Below are positions 7,919 to 15,794 of a DNA stretch of 64,000 nt, one piece after another; within the stretch, counting starts at the first letter, position 1; every line of letters starts with the position of its first letter. Origin of the DNA: Bacillota bacterium (GTDB lineage Bacteria; Bacillota; UBA4882; UBA8346); assembly GCA_023417475.1 (NCBI GenBank), contig JAEZFP010000070.1, forward strand, positions 1 through 64,000, given 5' to 3'. Position numbers and translations under genes: made by a program. The notes below the pieces were generated by a model. That model had not been told where the DNA came from. It saw nothing but the letters and a program-made list of their open reading frames with translations, and searched no databases.

Positions 7919-8491
7919 CTAATAGACTTTCTTCTCATTTTGATATTCTTGAATCAAATCCAAGGTTTCGCCGAATCGTTGGAAATGGACAATCTCGCGG
8001 ACACGCAGGAAGTTGAGCGTGTCTTTGAGATCCGGATCATCGGTTAAATCGATCAACCATTGATAGGTTGCGCGGGCTTTTTGTTCCGCTGCCATATCCT
8101 CCATCAAATCAGCCACCGGATCGCCCTTCGCTTGAATATAAGCGGCGGTCCAAGGATTACCGGTCGCGTCGACGTAAAACAAGGCATTGTCATGATCGGC
8201 ATAGTGACCGCCCAGACCCGCCGCGCGCATCTCATCGGCAGTGGCGCCTTTGGTCAGTTTTGTTACTAAGGTAGCGATAATTTCTAAATGCGCCAGTTCT
8301 TCAGTGCCAATATCGGTCAAGATACCTTTGCCTTGATGGGTGGGCATACTATACCGTTGATTCAAATAACGCAATGCTGCTCCTAATTCGCCATCGGGTC
8401 CGCCATATTGGGTAATCAAAAATTTCGCCATTTTTAAGTCCTTCTTACAGACCTTGGCTGGATACTGCAACTTTTTCTCATAAATCCACAT
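7919..8491 (-). CDS. cotJC: Spore coat protein CotJC, manganese-catalase family
   Basis: A 190-residue ferritin-like four-helix protein of the CotJC/Mn-catalase family, expected in the spore coat. Seen: GGPDGELGAALRYLNQRY, the metal-binding helix IGTEELAHLEIIATL, then MAAEQKARATYQWLIDLTDDP and VREIVHFQRFGE, which supply the Glu/His ligands of a di-manganese site. It is the last gene of the cotJA-cotJB-cotJC operon, 11 bp after cotJB. This operon is strong evidence for endospore formation. Confidence 0.93.
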   Translation of the reverse strand: MWIYEKKLQYPAKVCKKDLKMAKFLITQYGGPDGELGAALRYLNQRYSMPTHQGKGILTDIGTEELAHLEIIATLVTKLTKGATADEMRAAGLGGHYADHDNALFYVDATGNPWTAAYIQAKGDPVADLMEDMAAEQKARATYQWLIDLTDDPDLKDTLNFLRVREIVHFQRFGETLDLIQEYQNEKKVY

Positions 8492-8502
8492 CGGGGTTCC
8501 TC

Positions 8503-8760
8503 CTAATATTCAATCTCCCAAGGCCACGGCGACTCGAGCCAACGCCAGCAACCTTGATTATCAATACTGGACAGCGCCGTTAAAGGTCCATAACACGCTT
8601 CGTACATTTTTTGATACTCGGCAACCTCTTTGGCCCAACATTCATATTCTTGCAACGCCCGCTGATCCCCGGGATGCGTATCGAGGTAAAGGTTAAATTC
8701 CAATGCCGTAAACTGAAGCGCTTGTAAATTTTTCAACATCTCCAACTGTTCGCGATGCAT
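8503..8760 (-). CDS. cotJB: Spore coat protein CotJB
   Basis: A short acidic, aromatic protein of about 85 residues with the CotJB pattern: LKNLQALQFTALEFNLYLDTHP, then EYQKMYEACYGPL and a C-terminus ending WLESPWPWEIEY. It probably works with CotJA and CotJC in coat assembly. The ATG at 8760 has GGGGGA 6 bases upstream; an in-frame GTG at 8775 is possible but has no clear ribosome site. It overlaps almost directly with cotJA, whose stop is at 8763. Confidence 0.9.
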   Translation of the reverse strand: MHREQLEMLKNLQALQFTALEFNLYLDTHPGDQRALQEYECWAKEVAEYQKMYEACYGPLTALSSIDNQGCWRWLESPWPWEIEY

Positions 8761-8762
8761 GT

Positions 8763-8915
8763 TTAGTCCCCCCACCGTTCACGGCCACAATACGGCCGGT
8801 ATAATTCCGGAAAAATCGTCCCCATCATCAAACCTTTCATGGGTTCCCAACGATTAATATATACTTGAACTGGTACATACGCTTGTGCTAATTGAAGAAC
8901 AACCCTGTTTTCCAC
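8763..8915 (-). CDS. cotJA: Spore coat associated protein CotJA
   Basis: A 50-residue protein with the family core LAQAYVPVQVYINRWEPMKGL and GTIFPELYRPY. The chosen start is GTG at 8915 because AAGGAGG lies 9 bases upstream; the reading frame is open further, to 8972, but has no ribosome site there. It is the first gene of the cotJ operon. No promoter could be named with confidence, although mother-cell SigE control is known for the family. Confidence 0.88.
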   Translation of the reverse strand: MENRVVLQLAQAYVPVQVYINRWEPMKGLMMGTIFPELYRPYCGRERWGD

Positions 8916-9068
8916 TATCTCATTCCTCCTTGGACTTTTACTCCAGTCTATTCGCACAAATGAATTATGCACATGGTCAAAAAGCCTAAAATCATAGGAT
9001 TAAGGTATATTCGCAGAACCAAGTTTCAGGAAACTCCGATATTACCATTCATTCTTACAAACAAAACA

Positions 9069-9087
9069 AAAACCCGCTTACGCGGGT
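9069..9087 (-). terminator. Terminator of the Cys-rich small gene
   Basis: Stem AACCCGC/GCGGGTT with a four-base loop and a T-run on the minus strand, a few bases after the stop at 9096. Confidence 0.8.
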
Positions 9088-9095
9088 TTGAGCAT

Positions 9096-9302
9096 TCACT
9101 TCTTTTTCTTATCCGGTTTTTTCTTATATTTCAACTTCACTTGGTCCGGCATGATGATCTCCGTTACTTCGACCGCCCGATAATCGGCATCGCCAAGGCA
9201 ACGGCAGCAATTGTCACAAAGCTTATGCTGATCCAGATCGCAAGTATCGCATTCGCCGCATTCAATACAAATATTTTCCGGTTCTAACACACATTGGGAC
9301 AA
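9096..9302 (-). CDS. Small Cys-rich conserved protein, unknown function
   Basis: A 68-residue protein with ten Cys in the first 35 residues, including CIECGECDTCDLDQHKLC then DNCCRC, followed by a short segment DYRAVEVTEIIMP and a Lys-rich tail (KKKPDKKKK). The pattern suits binding of zinc or an iron-sulfur cluster. It resembles small hypothetical proteins common in clostridia, but no function is known to me. The TTG at 9302 has AGGAG 8 bases upstream. It is monocistronic with its own terminator, just upstream of the cotJ operon on the same strand. Confidence 0.75.
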   Translation of the reverse strand: MSQCVLEPENICIECGECDTCDLDQHKLCDNCCRCLGDADYRAVEVTEIIMPDQVKLKYKKKPDKKKK

Positions 9303-9546
9303 ATTAATCGCTCCTATTCTTTATCCGGGCACTTTTCCGCCCCCCGATTTTATGATCTGTCCCGCCAAGCGGATCAAGATATCGCGTGCTTATTTCAACT
9401 TATATACTAGCAAATGATGTCGGCCCGGTCAAGGGAGCTCAAAAACTATCCGCGCGACGCCTGCGATGATAGAAAAATAACAAAAGCCTGGAAAGCAGGA
9501 TTATCGGTCCGCTGCCGAGAATAAACTGAATCTTGGAGGTATCACA

Positions 9547-9813
9547 ATGTTATTTGCGGCTTCGGTTAAAGTAACGTATCGAAAAGGTCAGCGCCGGATT
9601 GATGTTGTCGTCGAGGCGAATGAACTTGAAACTGCCAAAGAAAAGGCAATTAAACAAGCACGGAAAATCTATCTGCCGAGCAAAAAAGCGATCTATACGG
9701 TGACGGAGATCATCAATGAAAATGACGCCTATCAGACCCTGGCCCATCCCAAAACCTCCGAGCTGCCGCCGGCGCCCGACAGTTCCACTGACACTGCCAC
9801 TCAGTCGCCATAA
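9547..9813 (+). CDS. Hypothetical protein, 88 aa
   Basis: Not recognised. A small soluble protein with a basic beta-alpha start (KVTYRKGQRRIDVVVEANE), a helix rich in Lys and Ala (TAKEKAIKQARKIYL) and a low-complexity tail of Pro, Ser and Thr (TSELPPAPDSSTDTATQSP). The ribosome site TTGGAGG lies 8 bases before the ATG, which makes it a credible gene. It is followed by another small gene on the same strand. Confidence 0.65.
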   Translation: MLFAASVKVTYRKGQRRIDVVVEANELETAKEKAIKQARKIYLPSKKAIYTVTEIINENDAYQTLAHPKTSELPPAPDSSTDTATQSP

Positions 9814-9882
9814 TAATCTTCCCACCGACAGCTTTCCGGATAAATCAACGCTAAACGGTTAACACTAGTTTGGGTGAGATCA

Positions 9883-10083
9883 ATGTCCAAACAAACGAAA
9901 ATTGTCGAAATCGTTAATTTTGTCGCCAAACATCCGCAAACAGTCGCCAGCCGGCGCATTTGCCGCGAGATATTCGGCGAAGCCTTAGAGCGCGTAAATG
10001 AAGAGTTTGCCCAGGAACTTGAGGCCAAACTGACCCGGAGCGAAGAAATCCGGGTGGATTCCTACTATTCATTAATTCGTTAA
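9883..10083 (+). CDS. Hypothetical protein, 66 aa, helical
   Basis: Not recognised. The protein starts MSKQTKIVEIVNFV and looks like a compact helical domain (RRICREIFGEALERVNEEFAQ), possibly a small winged-helix or regulator, but that is a guess. The ATG at 9883 is preceded by GGTGAG at suitable spacing; an upstream GTG at 9874 is also open. Its TAA is the left edge of a perfect hairpin (10081-10102) whose right edge is the stop of the convergent flavin reductase gene. Confidence 0.6.
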   Translation: MSKQTKIVEIVNFVAKHPQTVASRRICREIFGEALERVNEEFAQELEAKLTRSEEIRVDSYYSLIR

Positions 10084-10102
10084 CCGGTCCCGAGACCGGT
10101 TA
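10081..10102. terminator. Shared bidirectional terminator made of two stop codons
   Basis: Palindrome TAACCGGTC/GACCGGTTA with a 4-base loop. The first TAA stops the plus-strand gene and the last TTA is the TAA of the minus-strand gene, so the whole intergenic space is the hairpin. A T-rich tail follows on the plus strand. Confidence 0.75.
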
Positions 10103-10669
10103 CTTTCTTTTACGTTTTTCGACTGAGAAGCCGAACTTCCCAATCGCCTTCTCCAACGTCCAATAATGGCCGTGCACATAAGTGATCAAATCCGCTTTCG
10201 CCAAATTCAATCGGCCGTTTTCCTCAATTAACTCCTCGCTTACCTGCACCGCCAAAACATTGGCGATAAACAGTTCATGCGACCCTAACTGTAAAACGTT
10301 CGCAACCTTGCATTCCAATGCCAGGGGAGCCTCTTTGATCAGCGGCGGATGAACGAGAGATGCCGCCTCTTTAGTTAATCCGGTCACTTTAAACTTGTCA
10401 AAATCTCTTCCCGACTTTACGCCGCAAAAGTCAACCGCCTTCACCATCCGCCGACTTGGCAAATTGATGACGAATTCTTGCGATTCCTTAATCAAATGAT
10501 ATGAATACCTTTCGGGACGGATCGCGATGGAGACCATCACCGGATCGGAACAAACCGTGCCCGCCCAAGCCACCGTAATTAAATTGGAGTTCTCAACCGT
10601 TCCGCAACTGATTAATACCGCCGGTACGGGATACAACATCGTCCCCGGTTTCCACTGAATTTTCGCCAT
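10100..10669 (-). CDS. Flavin reductase-like FMN-binding protein
   Basis: A 189-residue flavoprotein of the flavin reductase (flavoredoxin) group. Typical elements are MLYPVPAVLISCGT, NLITVAWAGTVCSDPVMVSIAIRP, FVINLPSRRM, VDFCGVKSGRDFDKF and LGSHELFIANV. It probably moves electrons with FMN; the partner is unknown. The ATG at 10669 is chosen; in-frame starts further up to 10708 exist, but the longest one lies inside a large hairpin (10705-10738). A convergent gene shares its terminator. Confidence 0.85.
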   Translation of the reverse strand: MAKIQWKPGTMLYPVPAVLISCGTVENSNLITVAWAGTVCSDPVMVSIAIRPERYSYHLIKESQEFVINLPSRRMVKAVDFCGVKSGRDFDKFKVTGLTKEAASLVHPPLIKEAPLALECKVANVLQLGSHELFIANVLAVQVSEELIEENGRLNLAKADLITYVHGHYWTLEKAIGKFGFSVEKRKRK

Positions 10670-10704
10670 GTATCCAACAACTCCCATTGCCGTTTCGTTT
10701 GCAG

Positions 10705-10738
10705 ACAAGAACCCGAGTTCCGCAACTCGGGTTCTTGT
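10705..10738. repeat. 15-bp perfect hairpin between flavin reductase and gspC
   Basis: ACAAGAACCCGAGTT pairs with AACTCGGGTTCTTGT around a 4-base loop. The T-rich tail is on the plus strand, while both neighbours are read on the minus strand. It may still act as the terminator of the T2SS operon, or it may stop antisense transcription. Confidence 0.7.
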
Positions 10739-10798
10739 TTTCTTTTTATTGTAACCACTTTTCCGCCAAAATGGAATGCGCCATTTCCAAGCGATCCG

Positions 10799-11248
10799 TT
10801 ATTTTAGATACACCCGGCCCTCGCCGGTCCGGTTGCGAACCAAAACGAAATTGGCGCCAATGCCAACGACCCGTTCATCAAGCATCATATCGCCGGGTTT
10901 AATGATCCAGGTGTCGGCGTTGGATTCGGGATCGACGCCAATCACGGCGTTACTTGGCTTCCCGCTAATAATTCCCCAGACCACCAGCTTCGACTGAAAG
11001 ATAATCGGAGGCAGGTTACTGGCGGTCACGCTACTGCTGCCAAAATACATCTTTCCGGAGGTCAACGCTTGGTACTGCGCAAACTTTGGGGACGGTTCCG
11101 GCTTTTGATAGGAAAATTGACGAACCGGCGACTGTACCGGCGCAAGCGGCTGATAATTACGGGCTTGGAACCAACTCGTCAATCCCCAGCCAAAAACCAA
11201 CAGCCCGACACCGAAACCAATCAATAACTGTTGTTCACTGCGGTTCAC
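10799..11248 (-). CDS. gspC: GspC-like inner-membrane T2SS protein
   Basis: A 149-residue protein with one N-terminal membrane helix (about 8-25), a Pro/Gln-rich linker, and a C-terminal beta domain (LVVWGIISGKPSNAVIGVDPE then WIIKPGDMMLDERVVGIGANFVLVRN) that resembles the GspC homology region, which docks on the secretin. It lacks a PDZ or coiled-coil tail. It is the last gene of the gsp operon, an unusual place since gspC is normally near gspD at the front. The GTG start at 11248 has AAAGGAGG upstream. The call rests mainly on fold pattern and context. Confidence 0.7.
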   Translation of the reverse strand: MNRSEQQLLIGFGVGLLVFGWGLTSWFQARNYQPLAPVQSPVRQFSYQKPEPSPKFAQYQALTSGKMYFGSSSVTASNLPPIIFQSKLVVWGIISGKPSNAVIGVDPESNADTWIIKPGDMMLDERVVGIGANFVLVRNRTGEGRVYLK

Positions 11249-11272
11249 TCCCCGTTACCTCCTTTCCTTTTC

Positions 11273-11794
11273 CTAGTTCACCAATAAGCTGATGATCACA
11301 ATTTGATAATTCAAGAGGGATTTATCCGGCAGACTGTGAGTCTGCAGACGTTTGATCTTCAATCCGAATGTACCGGCTTTTACTTCATACAAAAAACGGA
11401 TTAGCGACGCGGGGGTGGTTTTTCCCTCCAAGGTTACGCCGATCACTTGCCCGGTTAACTTGGAAGTCGATTTGGCCTGAACCTCCAGACCGCTGGAGAC
11501 TGTCAGCTTTTCCACTGCTTTTAACAGTTCGACTCCGGCCTGCTCCGGATCAGTTGTTGCAAAAAACCGTTGTTTGAGTTGATTGAGCCGGGAACGCACC
11601 GCGCGGTGTTTGGCTTCGAGATTGTCGCGTGACGCCAATAAACGCTCGGCCGTCTGAAGATCGAACCGCGCCGCTTGCCTTGCGTCACCCTGAGTTGATC
11701 CGCCGGCGAAACCCTGGCTAAAATACTGATACAACAAAGTCCCGACGATGATTATTCCAACGCCCAGCCATAAATTGCGTTCTTTGGCAGTCAT
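11273..11794 (-). CDS. gspM: GspM/PilO-like T2SS assembly protein
   Basis: A 173-residue bitopic protein: membrane helix at about 8-26, a coiled-coil region (RSRLNQLKQRFF) and a small alpha/beta domain near the C-terminus (LIRFLYEVKAGTFGLKIKRLQTHSL) typical of the PilO/GspM ferredoxin-like fold. It would link the cytoplasmic GspE/GspL platform to the periplasmic parts. The start overlaps the stop of gspL as ATGA. Sequence identity in this family is low, so the name comes from fold and order. Confidence 0.75.
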   Translation of the reverse strand: MTAKERNLWLGVGIIIVGTLLYQYFSQGFAGGSTQGDARQAARFDLQTAERLLASRDNLEAKHRAVRSRLNQLKQRFFATTDPEQAGVELLKAVEKLTVSSGLEVQAKSTSKLTGQVIGVTLEGKTTPASLIRFLYEVKAGTFGLKIKRLQTHSLPDKSLLNYQIVIISLLVN

Positions 11795-13206
11795 TTCGCA
11801 CGCTCCTTGATTCTAAGCGGGCCTTCAATATGAAACATCTCACCCTGATCGGTAATGGTGATGGTCCCTTTTAGCTTTAGGCTCTCAAATCCGGAAATTC
11901 GACGCAACCGCTCGAACATTACCGAAACAGACGGGGTGGTTCCGGAGATGTCTTTGACCGCTCCATCTTCCAACGTCAGATCGGTGATTAATGTTCCTTC
12001 CGGTAAGTTGTCCTGTAACAAACGTAAAAACTCCAGTTCATTTCCTTGATCGGCCAACCAGTCTTCCAATTGCCGGACTTTCTCCAAATCACGGGTGCCG
12101 CGTTGCTCAGTCCGTTGAATGCCGGCCAACAGATCCGCCTTTTGGTTCAGCCATTCTTGAATTTTCTGATCTTTCTCCAATTTTGAATGAGTTCCGAGAA
12201 ATACGCCGCCGATCAATAACGTAATAATTACCCCAATCTTACCCGCGCAAATGACTCGTTGGCGCCCTTTGGCGAGCGCAGCTTGATCCCGCGAGTGAAA
12301 CCGATACCCTTGATGATCGAAACAGCCCAATTCTTCCAGTCCCAACCCAATCAACGGCGCGACCAACGGAAGATGATGGTTGGCAACAATTACCCCGGCA
12401 ATGCGCGAATTATCGGGGATTAAAATTTCATAACCACTGTCGACCAGCATTTGCTGCAATAACTTTTTCGCCGAATCGATATTGCCAAACAGCCAGAGCG
12501 CTCCAAGCGGCGGTCTTCCGGTCCCCGCCTGATAGGAGGCGAATGATAAGCGCAGTTCTTCCATAAAATCATTACCGACTTCCGTCGCTCCGGCTCCGAT
12601 CTCATGTAAACCGGGAGTAAAATCACGCCGGTACAACAACTCTTCACCGTTAATCACGCCAAAGTCGGTTTTTTGATAATCCAAGTCAATATAGGCGGTA
12701 CATAATGGTTCTTCACTCAAAAAGTCTCCCGCGTTGAAGTTGAGAAAATTTTGAATCGCTTGCATCCGTAAACCAGACCACCGGATACCAATTCCCGCTT
12801 CCCTCAATTTGGCAATCAGCTGGGAAAGTCGCTCATTATTGACCAAAGCGACTTTGACCAGGATCATTTCATCTTGCGGTTGCCAGTTTACGATTTTCGC
12901 GATCTCGCCATGATTTTCCCGGGATTCCAGTTCAATTTGAACCGCCGCTTCCAACTGTTCCTCTGGTAACTTTGGAACCAAAACCGACTTAATTTTAACC
13001 ATATCACCTGGAATCGTCAAGACTGCCTGCTGCTGCGAGAAACCGGTATCAAACCAAAGTTTACGCAACTCCGACGGATCAATCCCCGTCAACGGCAGCT
13101 GTTGAACCAGATAACGGACGATCTCAATTCCCGAATGGGAATGAACCAATTCAACCGCGGAAAATGTCCGCTCATCAACTGCTAAAACGATTGCTTTATT
13201 CGCCAC
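11791..13206 (-). CDS. gspL: GspL-like protein (PilM-like plus PilN-like parts)
   Basis: A 471-residue protein with an actin-like N-terminal half (KAIVLAVDERTFSAVEL at the start, CTAYIDLDYQKTDFGVI and GLHEIGAGATEVG in the middle), one membrane helix (about 320-340) and a periplasmic PilN-like half with coiled coil (LEKVRQLEDWLADQGNE) and a small domain. This is the GspL layout, in which PilM and PilN are joined. It anchors the ATPase GspE. The GTG at 13206 overlaps the end of gspK by 11 bp and follows GGAGG. Confidence 0.82.
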   Translation of the reverse strand: MANKAIVLAVDERTFSAVELVHSHSGIEIVRYLVQQLPLTGIDPSELRKLWFDTGFSQQQAVLTIPGDMVKIKSVLVPKLPEEQLEAAVQIELESRENHGEIAKIVNWQPQDEMILVKVALVNNERLSQLIAKLREAGIGIRWSGLRMQAIQNFLNFNAGDFLSEEPLCTAYIDLDYQKTDFGVINGEELLYRRDFTPGLHEIGAGATEVGNDFMEELRLSFASYQAGTGRPPLGALWLFGNIDSAKKLLQQMLVDSGYEILIPDNSRIAGVIVANHHLPLVAPLIGLGLEELGCFDHQGYRFHSRDQAALAKGRQRVICAGKIGVIITLLIGGVFLGTHSKLEKDQKIQEWLNQKADLLAGIQRTEQRGTRDLEKVRQLEDWLADQGNELEFLRLLQDNLPEGTLITDLTLEDGAVKDISGTTPSVSVMFERLRRISGFESLKLKGTITITDQGEMFHIEGPLRIKERAK

Positions 13207-14425
13207 CGTTATCTTGTCCCTCCTGAAGTTCCGGTTTTTCCGGGATTTTCGGAACTTCGTTATTGATCGATTCCCGCCATGCTAACGGGTAGACGTTCCA
13301 TTCTCCCTTGACATCCGATGGTTTCCGTTCGTCCACCGTTTCCAGATAGTATCGATAGGTTCCTTTGGTTACCCATATCCGGTAACGGACAATGGTCGTA
13401 ACTGCCGTACAATAACTTTTCGCGAGTTTGAGGGCAACTTGGTTGGACTTGTCATTTTTTTGCTTGGAATCAAAAAATTGAGTAATCTCTTCAATTGTTT
13501 TAAATGGACGCCGGTTTTTGACAATATCCGTTATCCAGGTTTTCTGCTCGTCTCCGAAAATTTGTTTGAACAAAGCTTGCAGGCTCTTTTCACTTATCAT
13601 ATTGAGATTGATAATCCCGGCGAATTGATTATCCCGGGTGACATTAAACATCTGTTTAAACTTTTTGGGACTTTCAATGGGGTGATATTTGGTAAAGTTA
13701 CTTCGAAAGTCACTATCAAATTTGGTGAACCCATCAGGATGCCTTTTAATATAGATCAAAAAATCCTGGGTAAAACTCTCCGCCGTCGTCTCATCAAAAC
13801 CTTGCCCTAAGAACAAAGCTTTGATCAGGTTTTCATCCTGAAGCACATTGGGATTGATTCGGCCGTAAACCGTAACCTCCGGACCCAAACAAGCGTATAA
13901 GTCTCCTCCGTTTCGAAGTTGCCGGATCTCCTCAATTGACGCAAAGAATCCGTCTTTGACGGAACTGGGTGGGGTCAATCCCGCATAATATTCCTGCTCG
14001 GCTCCTTCCGTCCGGGGATCATGATCCAGATCGCGCCAATCCAGGATGGGATCGGGTGAGATCATTTGTCCATCGAGAAGTACCTTGAAAGCCGCTTCAC
14101 TCATTAAATTTAAATTGAGTTTACTGCTTTCATCCTCTATCGAAACGGTGATCTGGTAGCCGTCGCGTTCTTCGTCGAGCCGGCCGCCGCCAAACCAGCT
14201 ATCTTCGGCCCAATCGTACGCTTCGGTATTATCATTGGCGAAAAGCGCCAACCGTTCGTTCAAAACCGTTTCAGCCAATTCCCGGAAACGGATCTTTTTT
14301 TCAAACCCAATGGTAGCCGCCCACTCCGATTCGGCGCGGTAAAAAATAAACGAGGCGACGATCCCAATGATCAGAAATACGCCGATTACCATCAGCAGTG
14401 TTGATCCCTGTTCGGTTTTATTCAT
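13196..14425 (-). CDS. gspK: GspK-type minor pseudopilin
   Basis: A 409-residue pseudopilin with the large inserted helical domain characteristic of GspK. The N-terminus MNKTEQGSTLLMVIGVF has the short prepilin leader and hydrophobic helix; the GspK signature SIEDESSKLNLN and DWRDLDHDPRTEGAE follows, then helix-hairpin-helix-like segments (NPNVLQDENLIKAL). It should cap the pseudopilus tip with GspI and GspJ. It overlaps gspJ by 8 bp and gspL by 11 bp, so the cluster is tightly packed. Confidence 0.88.
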   Translation of the reverse strand: MNKTEQGSTLLMVIGVFLIIGIVASFIFYRAESEWAATIGFEKKIRFRELAETVLNERLALFANDNTEAYDWAEDSWFGGGRLDEERDGYQITVSIEDESSKLNLNLMSEAAFKVLLDGQMISPDPILDWRDLDHDPRTEGAEQEYYAGLTPPSSVKDGFFASIEEIRQLRNGGDLYACLGPEVTVYGRINPNVLQDENLIKALFLGQGFDETTAESFTQDFLIYIKRHPDGFTKFDSDFRSNFTKYHPIESPKKFKQMFNVTRDNQFAGIINLNMISEKSLQALFKQIFGDEQKTWITDIVKNRRPFKTIEEITQFFDSKQKNDKSNQVALKLAKSYCTAVTTIVRYRIWVTKGTYRYYLETVDERKPSDVKGEWNVYPLAWRESINNEVPKIPEKPELQEGQDNGGE

Positions 14426-14987
14426 TGGGTTTCGCCTCCGGCCGCCACGCTTTGATTGGAAATGTCAATGTGCCAAAGTTCGCCAGTTTGGTCTGGACCG
14501 ACACCCGGAGCAGTTTCGGCAGGATCTCGCGCTCGGTTGGTCGCACTTGCCACTGCAGCAGCCAATTTTGGGCAAACGCGTCATAATACTCAATTTTCCA
14601 GATCGTCACATCATCAAATAGCGTTTTTTCGGTCGGGTCGCTCCCGGCAACACCGCTAACCCGATATACTTTGCCGTTTTCCTGATCGTACCGGTATTGA
14701 ACGCGAACTAACCCTTGCCCGGTTTCCAGCCAGAAAGCGCAACGGGTTTCATCCCCTTCAATGGCCGGAAGTTCCCCAAGATAGGTACCGGGATATATTG
14801 AGATGAAATCACGTTCAAGCATTTGATAGATGAATTTGAGTTGTTGCTCCCTTTGATAGCCGCGGTCCGATTTGGCCCATAATCCGGTACAACTGAACAA
14901 AAATTCAGCTAAAACGCCAAGCAACAACGCGGAGATACAAATCGCCGCCAACATCTCGATTAACGTAAACCCGCGTTCATTTGCCAT
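14418..14987 (-). CDS. gspJ: GspJ-type minor pseudopilin
   Basis: A 189-residue pseudopilin. Leader and cleavage motif ANERGFTLIEMLAA are at the very N-terminus, followed by a hydrophobic helix (LLLGVLAEFLF) and a beta-rich domain with CAFWLETGQGLVRVQYRY and WKIEYYDAFAQNWLLQW. The ATG at 14987 is chosen because it puts the cleavage site at a normal distance; a longer frame to 15044 runs into gspI. It partners GspI and GspK at the pseudopilus tip. Confidence 0.87.
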   Translation of the reverse strand: MANERGFTLIEMLAAICISALLLGVLAEFLFSCTGLWAKSDRGYQREQQLKFIYQMLERDFISIYPGTYLGELPAIEGDETRCAFWLETGQGLVRVQYRYDQENGKVYRVSGVAGSDPTEKTLFDDVTIWKIEYYDAFAQNWLLQWQVRPTEREILPKLLRVSVQTKLANFGTLTFPIKAWRPEAKPNE

Positions 14988-15342
14988 AACGCCAGCCTTC
15001 AAAGTTCTTTTTACGCACCGGAGCATGATCTTGTCCCCATTCAACGGTCAGGAAAGTTTTAAAAAAACCGTTTCCGACCGCTTCCTCCCGGGACGACCAG
15101 CGCAACTTATGATTTGCTAAAGTAAAATCACCCGATGAGGCATTTTCCGCTCCGGACTCAAGTTCGGCCAATTTCCCTTGACCAAAGGTGGTCGCAATCA
15201 CTCTTCCCTCAAGCGACTTTTGTAAGTAAACGGCTTGGGAAAGCGTGCCGGCTAAGACGGCAATGGCCAAGCCGGCCAAGGTTAACGCGATAATCACTTC
15301 AATCAAGGTAAAGCCGGCGGCTGATTTGTTAACAGTTCTCAT
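14977..15342 (-). CDS. gspI: GspI-type minor pseudopilin
   Basis: A 121-residue pseudopilin with the motif SAAGFTLIEVIIALTLAG directly after a short basic leader, then a hydrophobic helix and a small beta domain (HKLRWSSREEAVGNGFFKTFL). The size and place between gspH and gspJ match GspI. The ATG overlaps the preceding TGA as ATGA at 15339-15342, showing translational coupling. The last codons overlap gspJ. Confidence 0.87.
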   Translation of the reverse strand: MRTVNKSAAGFTLIEVIIALTLAGLAIAVLAGTLSQAVYLQKSLEGRVIATTFGQGKLAELESGAENASSGDFTLANHKLRWSSREEAVGNGFFKTFLTVEWGQDHAPVRKKNFEGWRYGK

Positions 15343-15794
15343 TGGATATTGCCATTTTCACTAATAATAAAATCGCCGCTACCGTGAGCCGTTTTCCAAT
15401 GAAGGGTGAGACTTTGGCAACTGCCGTCCGGTTTAATCGTTAACTCCGGCGTTTTTGACGTTTCCCCTTCCGCTGGCGCGGTAGCTTGGATTGGAATTAC
15501 AAATGAAAAACCATGACTGCTGAAATCGTGAGTGACTACCGATCCCGGCAGCTCCAATTGGTAGCCGTTTTCCTTGAAGATCATGGTTAACCCGGTCTGC
15601 TGCAGCTTGGCTTCGGCCACCGCCAGTTTCAAATCGCTCGTTAACAGGCGTTGGACATAATTGACGGTTGTCCTTTCCTCACGCTGAAATAAATCGAGCA
15701 AAACCCATGAGGATACCAGTCCCAACAGCACAATCACTGCCAAGACTTCCAAAAGTGTAAACCCGTGATTTTTACCAGTTGCCCACATCGGCAT
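15339..15794 (-). CDS. gspH: GspH-type minor pseudopilin
   Basis: A 151-residue pseudopilin with leader and cleavage motif GKNHGFTLLEVLAVIVL and a beta-rich C-terminal domain (GYQLELPGSVVTHDFSSHGF, LTLHWKTAHGSGDFIISENG). The start lies inside the end of gspG: ATG at 15794 (MPMWATGKN) or 15788. A much longer frame extends to 15938 but is an antisense-like overlap of gspG and is not used. It follows gspG, as in other T2SS operons. Confidence 0.83.
   Translation of the reverse strand: MPMWATGKNHGFTLLEVLAVIVLLGLVSSWVLLDLFQREERTTVNYVQRLLTSDLKLAVAEAKLQQTGLTMIFKENGYQLELPGSVVTHDFSSHGFSFVIPIQATAPAEGETSKTPELTIKPDGSCQSLTLHWKTAHGSGDFIISENGNIQ

Noticed and set aside
7562..7938. Open frames of 94-115 codons on both strands across the DnaA-box repeats
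   Set aside because: They exist only because the 42-bp period is a multiple of three. The peptides are pure 14-residue repeats, without ribosome sites, on several frames at once.
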